From Rhodobium gokarnense (GTDB lineage: Bacteria > Pseudomonadota > Alphaproteobacteria > Rhizobiales > Rhodobiaceae): 64,000 nt of DNA. Below the pieces are notes generated by a model. That model searched no databases and had not been told where the DNA came from. It saw only the letters and a list, made by a program, of their open reading frames with translations. Position numbers and translations under genes: made by a program. This document shows positions 45,073 to 54,036 of the stretch, one piece after another. Every line of letters begins with the position of its first letter. The first letter of the stretch is position 1. The stretch covers positions 1-64,000 of the forward strand of contig NZ_JAOQNS010000011.1 in NCBI RefSeq assembly GCF_025961475.1. The letters are read 5' to 3'.

Positions 45073-46179
45073 TCAACCGTCCTCCCGATACAGCAACACA
45101 GTAAAACCCAACAAGGTGGCGATCATTCCCGGCGTCCACGCGGCAACGCTCGGCGGCACGATTCCCGCACCGCCGAGGCCCTTGGCGAATTCCGTCACCA
45201 CATAAAGCACGAAGCCCGCAACGATTCCACCTAGAATCAGGCGTCCAACTCCCCCTGACCGGGTGAAGCCGAGCGATACCGTTGCGGCCACCAGGACCAT
45301 TGCGACAAGAAGCAGCGGCCTGGCGAGAAGCATTTGATATTGCAACCGATATTGGTATGCGGGCAGACCCGCGTTCTGGGCCAGCCGGATGAAGGCGGGC
45401 AGCTCCCAGACCGAGATCGTGTCGGGCTTGGTGAGGCTCTGGCGGACCTGCGCCGGGTCGAGATAGGTCGACAGGATATAGGACTTGTAGCTGACCGGAT
45501 CGGCGCCGAGCCGATGCACCGTCGCGTCCTTCATATCCCATCGTCCTTCGCCCAGAAACGCGTCCTTGGCGTCGATGCGCTGCAGGTAGTGGCCCTTGTC
45601 ATTGAAGGTGTAGACGGTGACGCCGACCAGATGGGTGCCCTGCTTGAGGGCGTATTCGGCGTGCAGCACCGATTCGCCGTCGGTCCCGCTCTGGCGCAGC
45701 CAGACCGCCCCGGTGGTCTGCAGCACCACCCGCTGCTCGTTGCCGAACAACAGGATGCCGATCTCGTCGGAGCGCTCCTTCAGCATCGCCGAGATCGGGT
45801 TGAAGACGGCGACGCTGAAAAGGCCGATGACCAGCACGGTGATCAGCGCCGGCGCGGTGAACTGCCACACCGAGATGCCGGCCGCGCGCGAGATCACCAG
45901 CTCAAGCCGCCGCGACAGGCCGACGAAGGCGGCGATCGCCCCGAACAGCGTCGCAAACGGGATCGCCTGTTCCACGAGGGAGGGCACGCGGAAGGCGGAC
46001 ATGGCGAGCGCCCGCCACAGCGTGAAGGCCTCCTTGTCGGCGGTCCGGCGCACGACCTCCAGGAAGTCGGCCATGAAGATCAAAAGGGTGACGAGGAGGA
46101 AGAGGCCGACGATCCACTTGGCGAACCGCAGGGAGAAATAGCGCAGCAGCGTCGGGCCAACCATCATCATCGCCGTCAC
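45073..46179 (-). CDS. lptG: LPS export permease LptG
   Basis: Inner-membrane subunit of the LptB2FG ABC transporter that extracts LPS. Six membrane segments with a periplasmic jellyroll domain between the third and fourth; RYFSLRFAKWIVGLFLLVTL opens it and GFVLYVVTEFAKGLGGAGIV is near the end. 368 residues. ATGA overlap of four bases with lptF. Confidence 0.96.
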   Translation of the reverse strand: MTAMMMVGPTLLRYFSLRFAKWIVGLFLLVTLLIFMADFLEVVRRTADKEAFTLWRALAMSAFRVPSLVEQAIPFATLFGAIAAFVGLSRRLELVISRAAGISVWQFTAPALITVLVIGLFSVAVFNPISAMLKERSDEIGILLFGNEQRVVLQTTGAVWLRQSGTDGESVLHAEYALKQGTHLVGVTVYTFNDKGHYLQRIDAKDAFLGEGRWDMKDATVHRLGADPVSYKSYILSTYLDPAQVRQSLTKPDTISVWELPAFIRLAQNAGLPAYQYRLQYQMLLARPLLLVAMVLVAATVSLGFTRSGGVGRLILGGIVAGFVLYVVTEFAKGLGGAGIVPPSVAAWTPGMIATLLGFTVLLYREDG

Positions 46180-47357
46180 CCCCGCGCCGACGGGCTGGCG
46201 GAGAACCGGCGGGCGAGGCGCGCCGTTGCCTCGTAGAGCAGATCGCCGAGCCGGCTCAGGACACGCGGCAGGACCGGCCGGGTCTCCGTGGCGATGTAGA
46301 CATAGGCGACGGCCGCCGCCGATATCGGCACCAGATAGACGAACGGAACCGCCAGCGCCGAGCGCACGGCGAGGTTGGCGCTGAAGAACCCGAGGAGGCG
46401 CAGGAGGAGGCAGATCGTCAGGATCATGGCGACGCCGACGCCGCGGCTCTGGCGGGTCGTGCGCGCCTCGCCGAGAAACAGGAACGCGATCAGCGCAAAG
46501 GCGATCGGGTAGAGGGGCTGGGACAGGCGGTCGTGCAGGTCGCTGCGCATGCGGCCGAGATTCTTGGCCACATAGGCATCGCTCGTGTCCGGCGCGAGCA
46601 ACTCCGACAGCGGCCGCTCGCTCGCCTTGTAGACCGGGTCCCGGTCCTCGGTCGTCAGATTGGTGAGATCGAACCCGTAGGCCTCGAACTCGACGACGGA
46701 GAGGTCGCCATCGGCGGTGCGGCGTTGGATGGTGCCGTCGTTCATGACGATCACGGTGCGCCCGAACGCTTCCAGGATCTGGCCGCGTTCGGCGAGATAG
46801 GTGAAGGCCTCGTCGGCCTCGCGCCGGTCGTCGAGCAGGATGCCCTTCAACGAGCCGTCGCCGACCCGGTCGCGGATGTGGAAGGTGAGGCCGTCCTCGA
46901 TCTCGATGAACCGTCCCGGCTTGACGATGTTGGCGACGAGGTCCGCGCGCACCTTGGTCAGTTCGGTGCGCAGCAACCGCATCCCGGCCGGCGCGATCAC
47001 CGTCGACAGCGCTGCCGCCGTCAGGCTGACGACCACGGCGAGAATCACGAACGGACGCAGCAGCACGGAGGGCGGGGCGCCGGTGGCGTTGATGACGACC
47101 AGCTCGCTGTCGCCGTTCATCTGGTTGAGGACGACGACCATGGCGATGGCGAGCGCAAACGGCATGATCAGGAGCAGAAGCAGGGGCAGGGCGAGCACGG
47201 TGATTTCTAGGAACACCCAGAGGGTCTGTCCCTTAACGGTGACGAGGTTGAACTGCCGCAGCGCCTGAGTCGTCCAGACGACGCCGGCAAGCGAGACCGT
47301 CGTTCCGACGAAGGCGATCGTCAGCCGCCACAGGACGTAACGCTCAAGTACCCTCAT
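46176..47357 (-). CDS. lptF: LPS export permease LptF
   Basis: Partner of LptG; 393 residues, six membrane segments with periplasmic domain. ERYVLWRLTIAFVGTTVSLAG and LQLPFAL-like LLIMPFALAIAMVVVLNQMNGDSELVV are the family hallmarks. The ATPase LptB is encoded elsewhere. First gene of the leftward LPS-export row, divergent from pepA. Confidence 0.96.
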   Translation of the reverse strand: MRVLERYVLWRLTIAFVGTTVSLAGVVWTTQALRQFNLVTVKGQTLWVFLEITVLALPLLLLLIMPFALAIAMVVVLNQMNGDSELVVINATGAPPSVLLRPFVILAVVVSLTAAALSTVIAPAGMRLLRTELTKVRADLVANIVKPGRFIEIEDGLTFHIRDRVGDGSLKGILLDDRREADEAFTYLAERGQILEAFGRTVIVMNDGTIQRRTADGDLSVVEFEAYGFDLTNLTTEDRDPVYKASERPLSELLAPDTSDAYVAKNLGRMRSDLHDRLSQPLYPIAFALIAFLFLGEARTTRQSRGVGVAMILTICLLLRLLGFFSANLAVRSALAVPFVYLVPISAAAVAYVYIATETRPVLPRVLSRLGDLLYEATARLARRFSASPSARG

Positions 47358-47748
47358 GCACCGTGTCCGGAGGCCGGCCGTTGCCGGTCCGGAAGCCTTC
47401 CCCTTGTTGCCGCACCGCGGCCGGTCTCACCGTCCGCCAGGATTGTTGCCCAAGAATGGCTAATAGGATGCGAAAATGTAAGGTTAATCAGGTCTTTCCG
47501 CCGCTGCCTCCGCCGCTTCGCCGCCTCCTGTGGCGTTCCCGCATCGTTTTCGCGGCAAATGCCGGGCGGCAGTGTCCGAAAGCTTGGGAGCAAAAGGCGC
47601 CTATTCCTCGTATCCATGAAGCCCGGTTAGGACGGCAGCAAGGCCGATTCGTGTCCGCGACTTGCCGTTGGCGCCGCGGCGCGCCATCTTTGCCTCTTCG
47701 GGCCGGTGTTCCGCCGGCCACCAACAGCCCTCCTTTTTGAGCGATACC
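47358..47748. other. Divergent gap between lptF and pepA
   Basis: 391 bases that should contain promoters for both directions. The central part has AT-richer sequence (GGCTAATAGG, GTAAGGTTAATCAGG near 47460-47495). I could not assign a confident promoter, and there is no gene or repeat. Confidence 0.4.
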
Positions 47749-49248
47749 ATGGCAAAACTCCCCAGCTTCTCCTTTTCCAAACTGGCCGCGCCGAAAGCCG
47801 GCGTCGCGGTCGTTTTCACCGACGATGCGCTTTCCCTCGGCTCGATCGGCGCCGAACTCGATTCGGCAAGCGACGGCCAGATCGCCCGCGCCTTCAAGGC
47901 GGCGGATTTCAAGGGCAAGGCCCGCAGCACGCTTGACCTGGTTGCGCCGTCGGGGCTGGCCCTCGACCGCATCGTCGTCGTCGGGCTCGGCAAGCTGGAC
48001 GAAGTGCCGGACGAGCAGGACTGGATGAAGCTCGGCGGCGTCATTTTCGCCAAGCTCTCGACGCTCGGGGCCGAGGCCGCCGACATCGTGGTCGAGGCGC
48101 CGACGGGCAAGGAAATCGCGACGGATGCCGGAGCGGCCATTGCCGCCGGCATGAAGCTGAGGGCCTACAAGTTCGACGCCTACATGACCAAGAAGGACGA
48201 CGACGGCGCCAAGCCGCTCGCCAAGGTCCAGGTGCTGGTGGAGGACACCCGCAAGGCCAAGAAGGCCTGGGGAATGCTCGACGCGGTGACCGACGGCACC
48301 ATCCTTGCCCGCGACCTCGTCAACGAGCCGGCCAATGTGCTCGGCCCGGAGGACTTCGCCAAACGCGCCAAGAAGCTGGAAAAGCTCGGCGTTGAGGTGG
48401 AGATCCTCACCGACAAGGACATGAAGAAGCTGAAGATGGGCGCGCTTCTCGGCGTTGCCCAGGGCTCGGCCCGCCCGGCCCGCATGGCGATCATGCGCTG
48501 GAACGGCGGCAAGGCCAAGGACGCCCCGGTCGCCTTCATCGGCAAGGGCGTCGTCTTCGACACCGGCGGCATTTCCATCAAGCCGGCCGGCGGCATGGAG
48601 GACATGAAGGGCGACATGGGCGGCGCCGCCGCCGTCACCGGCCTGATGCATGCCGTTGCCGCGCGCAAGGCCAAGGTCAACGTCGTCGGCGTTATCGGCC
48701 TCGTGGAAAACATGCCGGACGGCCTTGCCCAGCGGCCGGGCGACATCGTCACTTCCATGTCGGGCCAGACCATCGAGGTCATCAACACCGACGCGGAAGG
48801 CCGGCTCGTGCTCGCCGATGCGCTCTGGTACTGCCAGGACCGCTTCAAACCGCGCTTCATGGTCAATCTGGCAACGCTGACAGGCGCTTGCATCGTCGCC
48901 CTCGGCCACGAGCGCGCCGGGCTCTTTTCCAACGACGACGACCTCGCCGCGGCGCTCTCCTCGGCCGGCGAGACCACCGGCGAGAAGCTCTGGCGGATGC
49001 CGCTCGGCAAGGAATACGACAAGCTGATCGACACCAAGAACGCCGACATGAAGAACACCGGCGGCCGCTGGGCCGGCTCGATCACGGCGGCGCAGTTCCT
49101 GCAGCGCTTCGTCAACGACGTGCCCTGGGCCCATCTCGACGTCGCCGGCACGGCCATGGGCTCGCCCAAGAGCGACATCAGCCAGGGCTGGGCCTCCGGC
49201 TTCGGCGTCCGCCTGCTCGACCGGCTGATCGCCGAGAACTACGAATAG
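47749..49248 (+). CDS. pepA: Leucyl aminopeptidase
   Basis: Hexameric cytosolic M17 metalloprotease, 499 residues. Metal and active-site segments [19 protein letters not shown] and [14 protein letters not shown]; substrate-specific region [11 protein letters not shown]. PepA can also bind DNA in E. coli (Xer recombination). ATG chosen at MAKLPSFSF; the frame is open 29 codons upstream but without similarity. Followed by holC as in most proteobacteria. Confidence 0.96.
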   Translation: MAKLPSFSFSKLAAPKAGVAVVFTDDALSLGSIGAELDSASDGQIARAFKAADFKGKARSTLDLVAPSGLALDRIVVVGLGKLDEVPDEQDWMKLGGVIFAKLSTLGAEAADIVVEAPTGKEIATDAGAAIAAGMKLRAYKFDAYMTKKDDDGAKPLAKVQVLVEDTRKAKKAWGMLDAVTDGTILARDLVNEPANVLGPEDFAKRAKKLEKLGVEVEILTDKDMKKLKMGALLGVAQGSARPARMAIMRWNGGKAKDAPVAFIGKGVVFDTGGISIKPAGGMEDMKGDMGGAAAVTGLMHAVAARKAKVNVVGVIGLVENMPDGLAQRPGDIVTSMSGQTIEVINTDAEGRLVLADALWYCQDRFKPRFMVNLATLTGACIVALGHERAGLFSNDDDLAAALSSAGETTGEKLWRMPLGKEYDKLIDTKNADMKNTGGRWAGSITAAQFLQRFVNDVPWAHLDVAGTAMGSPKSDISQGWASGFGVRLLDRLIAENYE

Positions 49249-49272
49249 GGCGGGGCGGACGCCGGTGCGCCG

Positions 49273-49722
49273 ATGACCGAGGTGCTGTTCTACCATCTGG
49301 AGCGCCGGGGGCTCGACGACGTGCTCCCCGGCCTCCTGGAGAAATGCCTGGAACGCGGCTGGCGCACCGTGGTGCAGACTGGCTCGCGCGAGCGCTGCGA
49401 GGCGCTGAACCAGCGGCTCTGGGACTATCGCGACGACAGTTTTTTGCCGCACGGCAGCTCCGGCGACGGCTTCGACGCCGACCAGCCGGTCTACCTCACC
49501 GATGCGCCTGACAATCCGAACGGCGCCACGGTGCGTTTTCTCGTCGACCGCGCCGATCCGCCGGATCTTGCCGCTTACGAGCGTGCCGTCTTCGTCTTCG
49601 ACGGCCGCGACGCCGACGAATTGGCCGACGCGCGCGCGCGCTGGAAGGCGGTGAAGGCCGCCGACTTCGACCTCACCTACTGGCAACAGTCCGAAAGCGG
49701 GCGCTGGGAGAAGAAGGCATGA
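49273..49722 (+). CDS. holC: DNA polymerase III chi subunit
   Basis: 149 residues, whole-length match: VLFYHLERRGLDDVLPGLLEKCLERGWR, SFLPHG and a final YWQQSESGRWEKK. Links the clamp loader to SSB on the lagging strand. The gene overlaps the methyltransferase gene by four bases (ATGA). Confidence 0.93.
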   Translation: MTEVLFYHLERRGLDDVLPGLLEKCLERGWRTVVQTGSRERCEALNQRLWDYRDDSFLPHGSSGDGFDADQPVYLTDAPDNPNGATVRFLVDRADPPDLAAYERAVFVFDGRDADELADARARWKAVKAADFDLTYWQQSESGRWEKKA

Positions 49723-50411
49723 GCGACGATTTCGAAGCCCGCCGTTCTGCTGCCCGGGACCGGCTGTCCCACGAGGCCCAGGACGGCAGGACAATCGACG
49801 AGCGCCACGCCTTCTTCGAGGCGGTCTATGAGGGCGCCCACCACGATCCGGCGGCTGTGCCGTGGGCCGAATTGCAGCCCAAGCCGGCGCTTGCCGACTG
49901 GCTGTCCCGCCTGCCGGAAGGCGAGCGGCAGGGCCGCGCCGTCGACGTCGCCTGCGGCCTTGGCGACAATGCCGTGGCCCTCGCCGATGCCGGCTTTGAG
50001 ACCGTTGGCTTCGATTTCGCCGAGCACGCGATCTCCTGGGCGCGGGAGCGGTTCCCCGGGGCCGGCGTCCACTTCCGGCTCGCCGACCTGTTCGATCCGC
50101 CGGCGGAATGGGTCGGCGCCTTCGATCTCGTCCACGAGTGCTACACCATCCAGTCGTTCCAGGATGACCTGCGCGAGGCGGCCTTTGCCGCCGTCGTCGA
50201 TCTCGTCGCCCCCGGCGGCCGGCTCCTGGTGATCGCCCGCACGAGGCCGGAGGACGCCGCCCCGGTGGGCCCGCCGGTGCCCTTGACACCGTCGGAACTC
50301 GCCCGCTTCGAGGAGCTCGGTTTAAGGCGCGTCTGGTCCGAGGATTATGTGATCACGCGGCCCGACAAGAGCATTCCGCACACGATTGCGGAATATCGGA
50401 AAGAGAAATAA
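49719..50411 (+). CDS. Class I SAM-dependent methyltransferase
   Basis: 230 residues; SAM motif VDVACGLGDNAVALADAG near residue 73, followed by GFDFAEHAISWARERFP. The N-terminal 50 residues contain FFEAVYEGAHHDPAAVPWAEL and the C-terminal half VHECYTIQSF, a pattern of the thiopurine/tellurite-type methyltransferase group, but the substrate is unknown. Coupled to holC by four-base overlap; a repeat-rich gap follows. Confidence 0.85.
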   Translation: MSDDFEARRSAARDRLSHEAQDGRTIDERHAFFEAVYEGAHHDPAAVPWAELQPKPALADWLSRLPEGERQGRAVDVACGLGDNAVALADAGFETVGFDFAEHAISWARERFPGAGVHFRLADLFDPPAEWVGAFDLVHECYTIQSFQDDLREAAFAAVVDLVAPGGRLLVIARTRPEDAAPVGPPVPLTPSELARFEELGLRRVWSEDYVITRPDKSIPHTIAEYRKEK

Positions 50412-50508
50412 AAACAGAATAATAAATAATTTTTCTAATGTTATATATCAGCCTTCGCCGTCGGACGGCGTTGGAGCTCAAATGCGGTCACCTGCCGCTC
50501 ACTCAGTC

Positions 50509-50677
50509 GTCATCCCGGGCTTGACCCGGGACCCATTGCCCATCTCCACACGGTATGCCGCTGGCGGGCAGGGGGGGCGCTCGCGTTGGAGCACGGCCTG
50601 CTACGGACCCTTGACGGCATACCTTGTGGAGATGGGCAATGGGTCCCGGCTCTCCGCTTCGCTCCGGCCGGGATGAC
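50509..50677 (+). repeat. R2 palindromic repeat, copy C2 (best preserved)
   Basis: 169 bases bounded by GTCATCCCGG and CCGGGATGAC. Inner arms of 33 bases (50528-50560 and 50615-50647; inner ends GGTATGCCG and CGGCATACC) pair with one mismatch around a 54-base loop. The outer parts form small terminal hairpins such as CCCGGG-CTTGA-CCCGGG. Lies in the 384-base gap between convergent genes; bases 50412-50455 just before are unusually AT-rich. Confidence 0.88.
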
Positions 50678-50714
50678 GGGGAGGGGTTGGGCAGGGCAGT
50701 GACAAACCTCAGCC

Positions 50715-50743
50715 GCCATCGCGAGCGCAGCGAAGCGATCCAG
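50715..50743 (+). repeat. R1 left-half repeat, copy C1
   Basis: GCCATCGCGAGCGCAGCG...CGATCCAG, a diverged R1 half directly after the R2 copy; no right half was seen before the neighbouring gene. Confidence 0.6.
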
Positions 50744-50795
50744 GGGTGGCAAGTGAGGGCCGTGGCTTGCACGCGGGCCCGAGGTGCCGCCGCCC

Positions 50796-52697
50796 CTAAA
50801 CCTCTGCCATCGCCTCTTCGTAGTCCGCCGATTTCTCCAGCCAGGTTTCCTCCGTCGCCGCAAGGCGGGCGGCCGTATCGGAGCGTTCCTTGGCGAGGCG
50901 GGCGCCGGCGTCGGGGTCGCTGGCGAAGAGGTCCGGGTCGGCGAGGCGCCGGTCGAGGTCGGCGATCTTGGCGTTGAGTTTTTCGATATCCTTTTCCAGC
51001 CGGTCGATGTCCCGCTTCAGGGGCGCCATCTCTGCCCGGCGGGCGGCCGCGGCCTTGCGCTTTTCCTGGCCGGTCAGCTTGTCGCCGTTTGCCTCGGCGC
51101 TGCCGTTGCCCTTCGAGGCGTCGCCCTTGTCGGGCTTCTTCAGCACCTGGCGACGGTAGTCCGCCATGTCGCCGTCGAAGGCTTTCACGGTCCCGTCCGC
51201 CACCAGCCACAGCCGGTCGGCGGAGGACTCGATCAGGTGCCGGTCGTGGCTGATGATGAGGACCGCGCCGGAATAGGCGGCGAGCGCCTGGACGAGGGCT
51301 TCGCGCGCATCGACGTCGAGATGGTTGGTCGGCTCGTCGAGCACCAGCAGATTAGGGCCGGAAAACGTGGCAAGCCCGAGCAGGAGCCGCGCCTTCTCGC
51401 CGCCGGAAAGGTCGCCGGCGGGCGTCTCCATCCGGTCGGTCGGCAGCCCGAAGCGGGCGACCCGCGAGCGCACCTTCGGCTCCGGCGCTTCCGGCATCAG
51501 CGCGCGCACATGGTCGACGGCCGACTGGCTCGGCACCAGTTCGTCGAGCTGGTGCTGGGCAAAATAGGCGACATCCAGCTTCGGCGCCGTGGTGATGGTG
51601 CCGGACTGCTCTTTCAGGCGCCCGGAAATCAGCTTGGCGAAGGTCGACTTGCCGTTGCCGTTGGGGCCGAGGAGGGCGATGCGGTCGTCGTCGTCGACCC
51701 GAAGCGACAACCCCTTCAGGATCGCCTTGCCGGGCTCGTAGCCGACGGCGACGTTCTCCATGGCAATGATCGGCGGCGAGAGCTGCTTGTCCGGGTTGGG
51801 GAACTCGAACGGACGCAGGCTGTCGTCGACCATCGCCGCGATCGGCTCCAGTTTCGCGATCATCTTCAGCCGCGACTGGGCCTGGCGCGCCTTGGAGGCC
51901 TTGTAGCGGAAGCGCTCCACGAACGCCTCCATGTGCTTCTTCTGCGCCTCGGCCTTTTCCCGCGCCTTTTCGTTGAGGAGCATCTTTTCGCGGCGCTGGC
52001 GCTCGAACTGGTCATAGCCGCCGCGATAGGAAAAGAGCTTCAGGGTCTCCAGATGGAGGATACCGTCGACCGCGGAGTTGAGGAGGTCCCGGTCGTGGCT
52101 GATGAGCAGGACCGTGTGCGGGTAGCGCGCGATATAGGCCTCAAGCCACAGCGTGCCTTCCAGGTCCAGATAGTTGGTCGGCTCGTCGAGGAGCAAAAGG
52201 TCGGGCGCGGCGAACAGCGCCGCGGCGAGCGCCACGCGCATGCGCCAGCCGCCGGAAAAGTCCGAGCAGGGCCGCTGCTGGCCCGCCTCGTCGAAACCGA
52301 GGCCGGCAAGGATGGTGGCGGCCCGCGCCTCCGCGCCATGGGCATCGATGTCGGCAAGCCGCGTATGGATGTCGGCGATGCGGTCCGGGTCGGTGGCGGT
52401 CTCGGCCTCCGCCATCAGCGCGGCACGCTCGGTGTCGGCGGCGAGAACGAAGTCGATCAGCCGCTCCGGCCCGCCCGGCGCCTCCTGGGCGACGCCGCCG
52501 ATGCGCGCGCCCTTGCGCAGCACGATCTCGCCGCTCTCCGGCGCAACGTCGCCGGCAACGAGGCGGAACAGCGTCGTCTTGCCGGTGCCGTTCTTGCCGA
52601 CGAGGCCGATCTTGGCGCCGTCCGGAATCCGCGCCGAGGCGGCGTCCAGAAGCATCCGGCCGGCGATCCGGTAGGTGAGGTCTGTGATGCGCAACAT
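50796..52697 (-). CDS. ABC-F family ATPase
   Basis: 633 residues, two ATPase domains without membrane segments: Walker A GKNGTGKTT and GPNGNGKST, signatures FSGGWRMRV and LSGGEKARL. The linker region is Lys/Arg-rich (EKAREKAEAQKKHME, FRYKASKARQAQSRLK) and a C-terminal coiled coil of about 90 residues (EMAPLKRDIDRLEKDIEKL) is present. ABC-F proteins of the Uup/YheS group act on the ribosome, freeing stalled complexes; antibiotic-resistance function is not indicated. Separate from the DinB gene by 69 bases. Confidence 0.93.
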   Translation of the reverse strand: MLRITDLTYRIAGRMLLDAASARIPDGAKIGLVGKNGTGKTTLFRLVAGDVAPESGEIVLRKGARIGGVAQEAPGGPERLIDFVLAADTERAALMAEAETATDPDRIADIHTRLADIDAHGAEARAATILAGLGFDEAGQQRPCSDFSGGWRMRVALAAALFAAPDLLLLDEPTNYLDLEGTLWLEAYIARYPHTVLLISHDRDLLNSAVDGILHLETLKLFSYRGGYDQFERQRREKMLLNEKAREKAEAQKKHMEAFVERFRYKASKARQAQSRLKMIAKLEPIAAMVDDSLRPFEFPNPDKQLSPPIIAMENVAVGYEPGKAILKGLSLRVDDDDRIALLGPNGNGKSTFAKLISGRLKEQSGTITTAPKLDVAYFAQHQLDELVPSQSAVDHVRALMPEAPEPKVRSRVARFGLPTDRMETPAGDLSGGEKARLLLGLATFSGPNLLVLDEPTNHLDVDAREALVQALAAYSGAVLIISHDRHLIESSADRLWLVADGTVKAFDGDMADYRRQVLKKPDKGDASKGNGSAEANGDKLTGQEKRKAAAARRAEMAPLKRDIDRLEKDIEKLNAKIADLDRRLADPDLFASDPDAGARLAKERSDTAARLAATEETWLEKSADYEEAMAEV

Positions 52698-52766
52698 GAC
52701 GCGCTTGGTGACCTATTTCAGGTCCCAAGGCAAGGGCGCGGAGGTAGCGGCAGGCGGGAAGGGCGA

Positions 52767-53276
52767 TCAGTCCTCTTCGGTCGCCGGCGCCTTGTGGAAA
52801 TGGATGATGTCGATCGGCCGCGGGCTCTTGCCGAACTGGCGCAGGCACAGATGGATCTGCGAGCGGTGGTGCGTCTGGTGTGTGAAGAAATGGGCGACCG
52901 CGACCGGGAACGGCCGGGAGGTCACCGACGGCCGGCGTGCGGTGCGGAACAGGAGCTCGCGGTGAATGTCGTCCTTATCGAGGAGCTGGAAGAAGGCGAT
53001 GATCCGCTCGTCGAGCACGGCGCGCGCCTCGCGAAGGTCATTGAGGTCCTCGAACAGGATGTCCTCATAGGTCTCGAGCGGCTCGCCCTCGCCGGTGAAG
53101 CGGTGCAGCCAGATCGTGTCGGTGGCATAGAGGTGGTTGAGGGTCGCGTGCACCGAGCCGAACACCGCGTTCATGTCGCGGTGGTATTCGTGGTCGGTCA
53201 GCGTCGCGCAGTCGTCGAGGAGGCGGGCATTGGCCCAGCGGCCATATTCCGCGTTCATCAGGAAATAGTCTTTCAT
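52767..53276 (-). CDS. DinB/YfiT family protein
   Basis: 169 residues of four-helix bundle. Candidate metal-binding histidines occur in HATLNHLYATDTIW and HFFTHQTHHRSQ, the usual DinB triad. Members include bacillithiol or glutathione-like S-transferases and many of unknown role; no SOS box was seen upstream. Same strand as the ABC-F gene, downstream of ndk in opposite orientation. Confidence 0.9.
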   Translation of the reverse strand: MKDYFLMNAEYGRWANARLLDDCATLTDHEYHRDMNAVFGSVHATLNHLYATDTIWLHRFTGEGEPLETYEDILFEDLNDLREARAVLDERIIAFFQLLDKDDIHRELLFRTARRPSVTSRPFPVAVAHFFTHQTHHRSQIHLCLRQFGKSPRPIDIIHFHKAPATEED

Positions 53277-53438
53277 CGAGGTCTCTCCGCTGCACGGGCC
53301 TAGCGCATCGCCGATCGTCGGGGAGACAATAGGGGATTGGTCCCGTCGAGGGGAAGGAAAAGGGATAGCGGCTTTACCGGATTGCGTCGATCCGCCGCTC
53401 GGTTCCCCGGATGCTGCAACGGGCGGTTATGCTGCGGG

Positions 53439-53467
53439 CTTGCGGGAAGCTGGCGCCGTCGCTATAC
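53439..53467 (+). promoter_or_regulatory. ndk promoter
   Basis: CTTGCG (53439-53444), exactly 17 bases, CTATAC (53462-53467), close to the CTTGAC-N17-CTATAT consensus of Rhizobiales housekeeping promoters. Leader of about 60 bases to ndk. Confidence 0.6.
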
Positions 53468-53534
53468 GTCCGGCGACCTTTTTGAAGGCTGACGCCACAT
53501 TCCCCCATCGAGATTTCAAGGAAAGGATCCGGAG

Positions 53535-53957
53535 ATGGCGATCGAACGCACCTTCTCCATGATCAAGCCGGACGCCACCAAGCGCAACCTCACCGGCAAG
53601 ATCGTCGACCGTCTGGAGAGCGCGGGCCTGCGCGTCGTCGCGCAGAAGCGCATCTGGATGTCCCGCCGCGAGGCCGAGGGCTTCTACGCGGTCCACAAGG
53701 AGCGGCCGTTCTTCGACGAGCTGTGCGAGTTCATGAGCTCCGGCCCGACCGTCGTGCAGGTGCTTGAGGGCGAGAACGCCATCGCCAAGAACCGCGAAGT
53801 GATGGGCGCCACCAACCCGGCCGAGGCCGCGGACGGTACCATCCGCAAGGATTTTGCGGAATCGATCGGCGAGAACTCCGTGCACGGCTCCGACGGCCCG
53901 GACACGGCCAAGGAAGAGATTTCTTACTTCTTCGCCGCGACGGAAATCGTCGGCTGA
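53535..53957 (+). CDS. ndk: Nucleoside diphosphate kinase
   Basis: 140 residues; balances NTP and dNTP pools. Opening [15 protein letters not shown]; phosphorylated His117 in NSVHGSD. Single gene with its own promoter and terminator. Confidence 0.98.
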   Translation: MAIERTFSMIKPDATKRNLTGKIVDRLESAGLRVVAQKRIWMSRREAEGFYAVHKERPFFDELCEFMSSGPTVVQVLEGENAIAKNREVMGATNPAEAADGTIRKDFAESIGENSVHGSDGPDTAKEEISYFFAATEIVG

Positions 53958-53985
53958 ACCAGCGTCTCGCTGTCAGGAATTTCGG

Positions 53986-54017
53986 AACGGGCCGGCCGCT
54001 GCGCCGGCCCGTTTTGC
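53986..54017 (+). terminator. ndk terminator
   Basis: AACGGGCCGGC (53986-53996) / GCCGGCCCGTT (54003-54013), six-base loop, then TTTT; lies before the convergent terC end. Confidence 0.8.
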
Positions 54018-54036
54018 GTTCCGGCAACGGCCGGCG

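Noticed and set aside
47488-50289. A 933-residue antisense open frame across pepA, holC and the methyltransferase gene
   Set aside because: The Arg/Gly/His-rich translation matches nothing, and the plus-strand genes are well-known families with proper ribosome-binding sites and overlaps.
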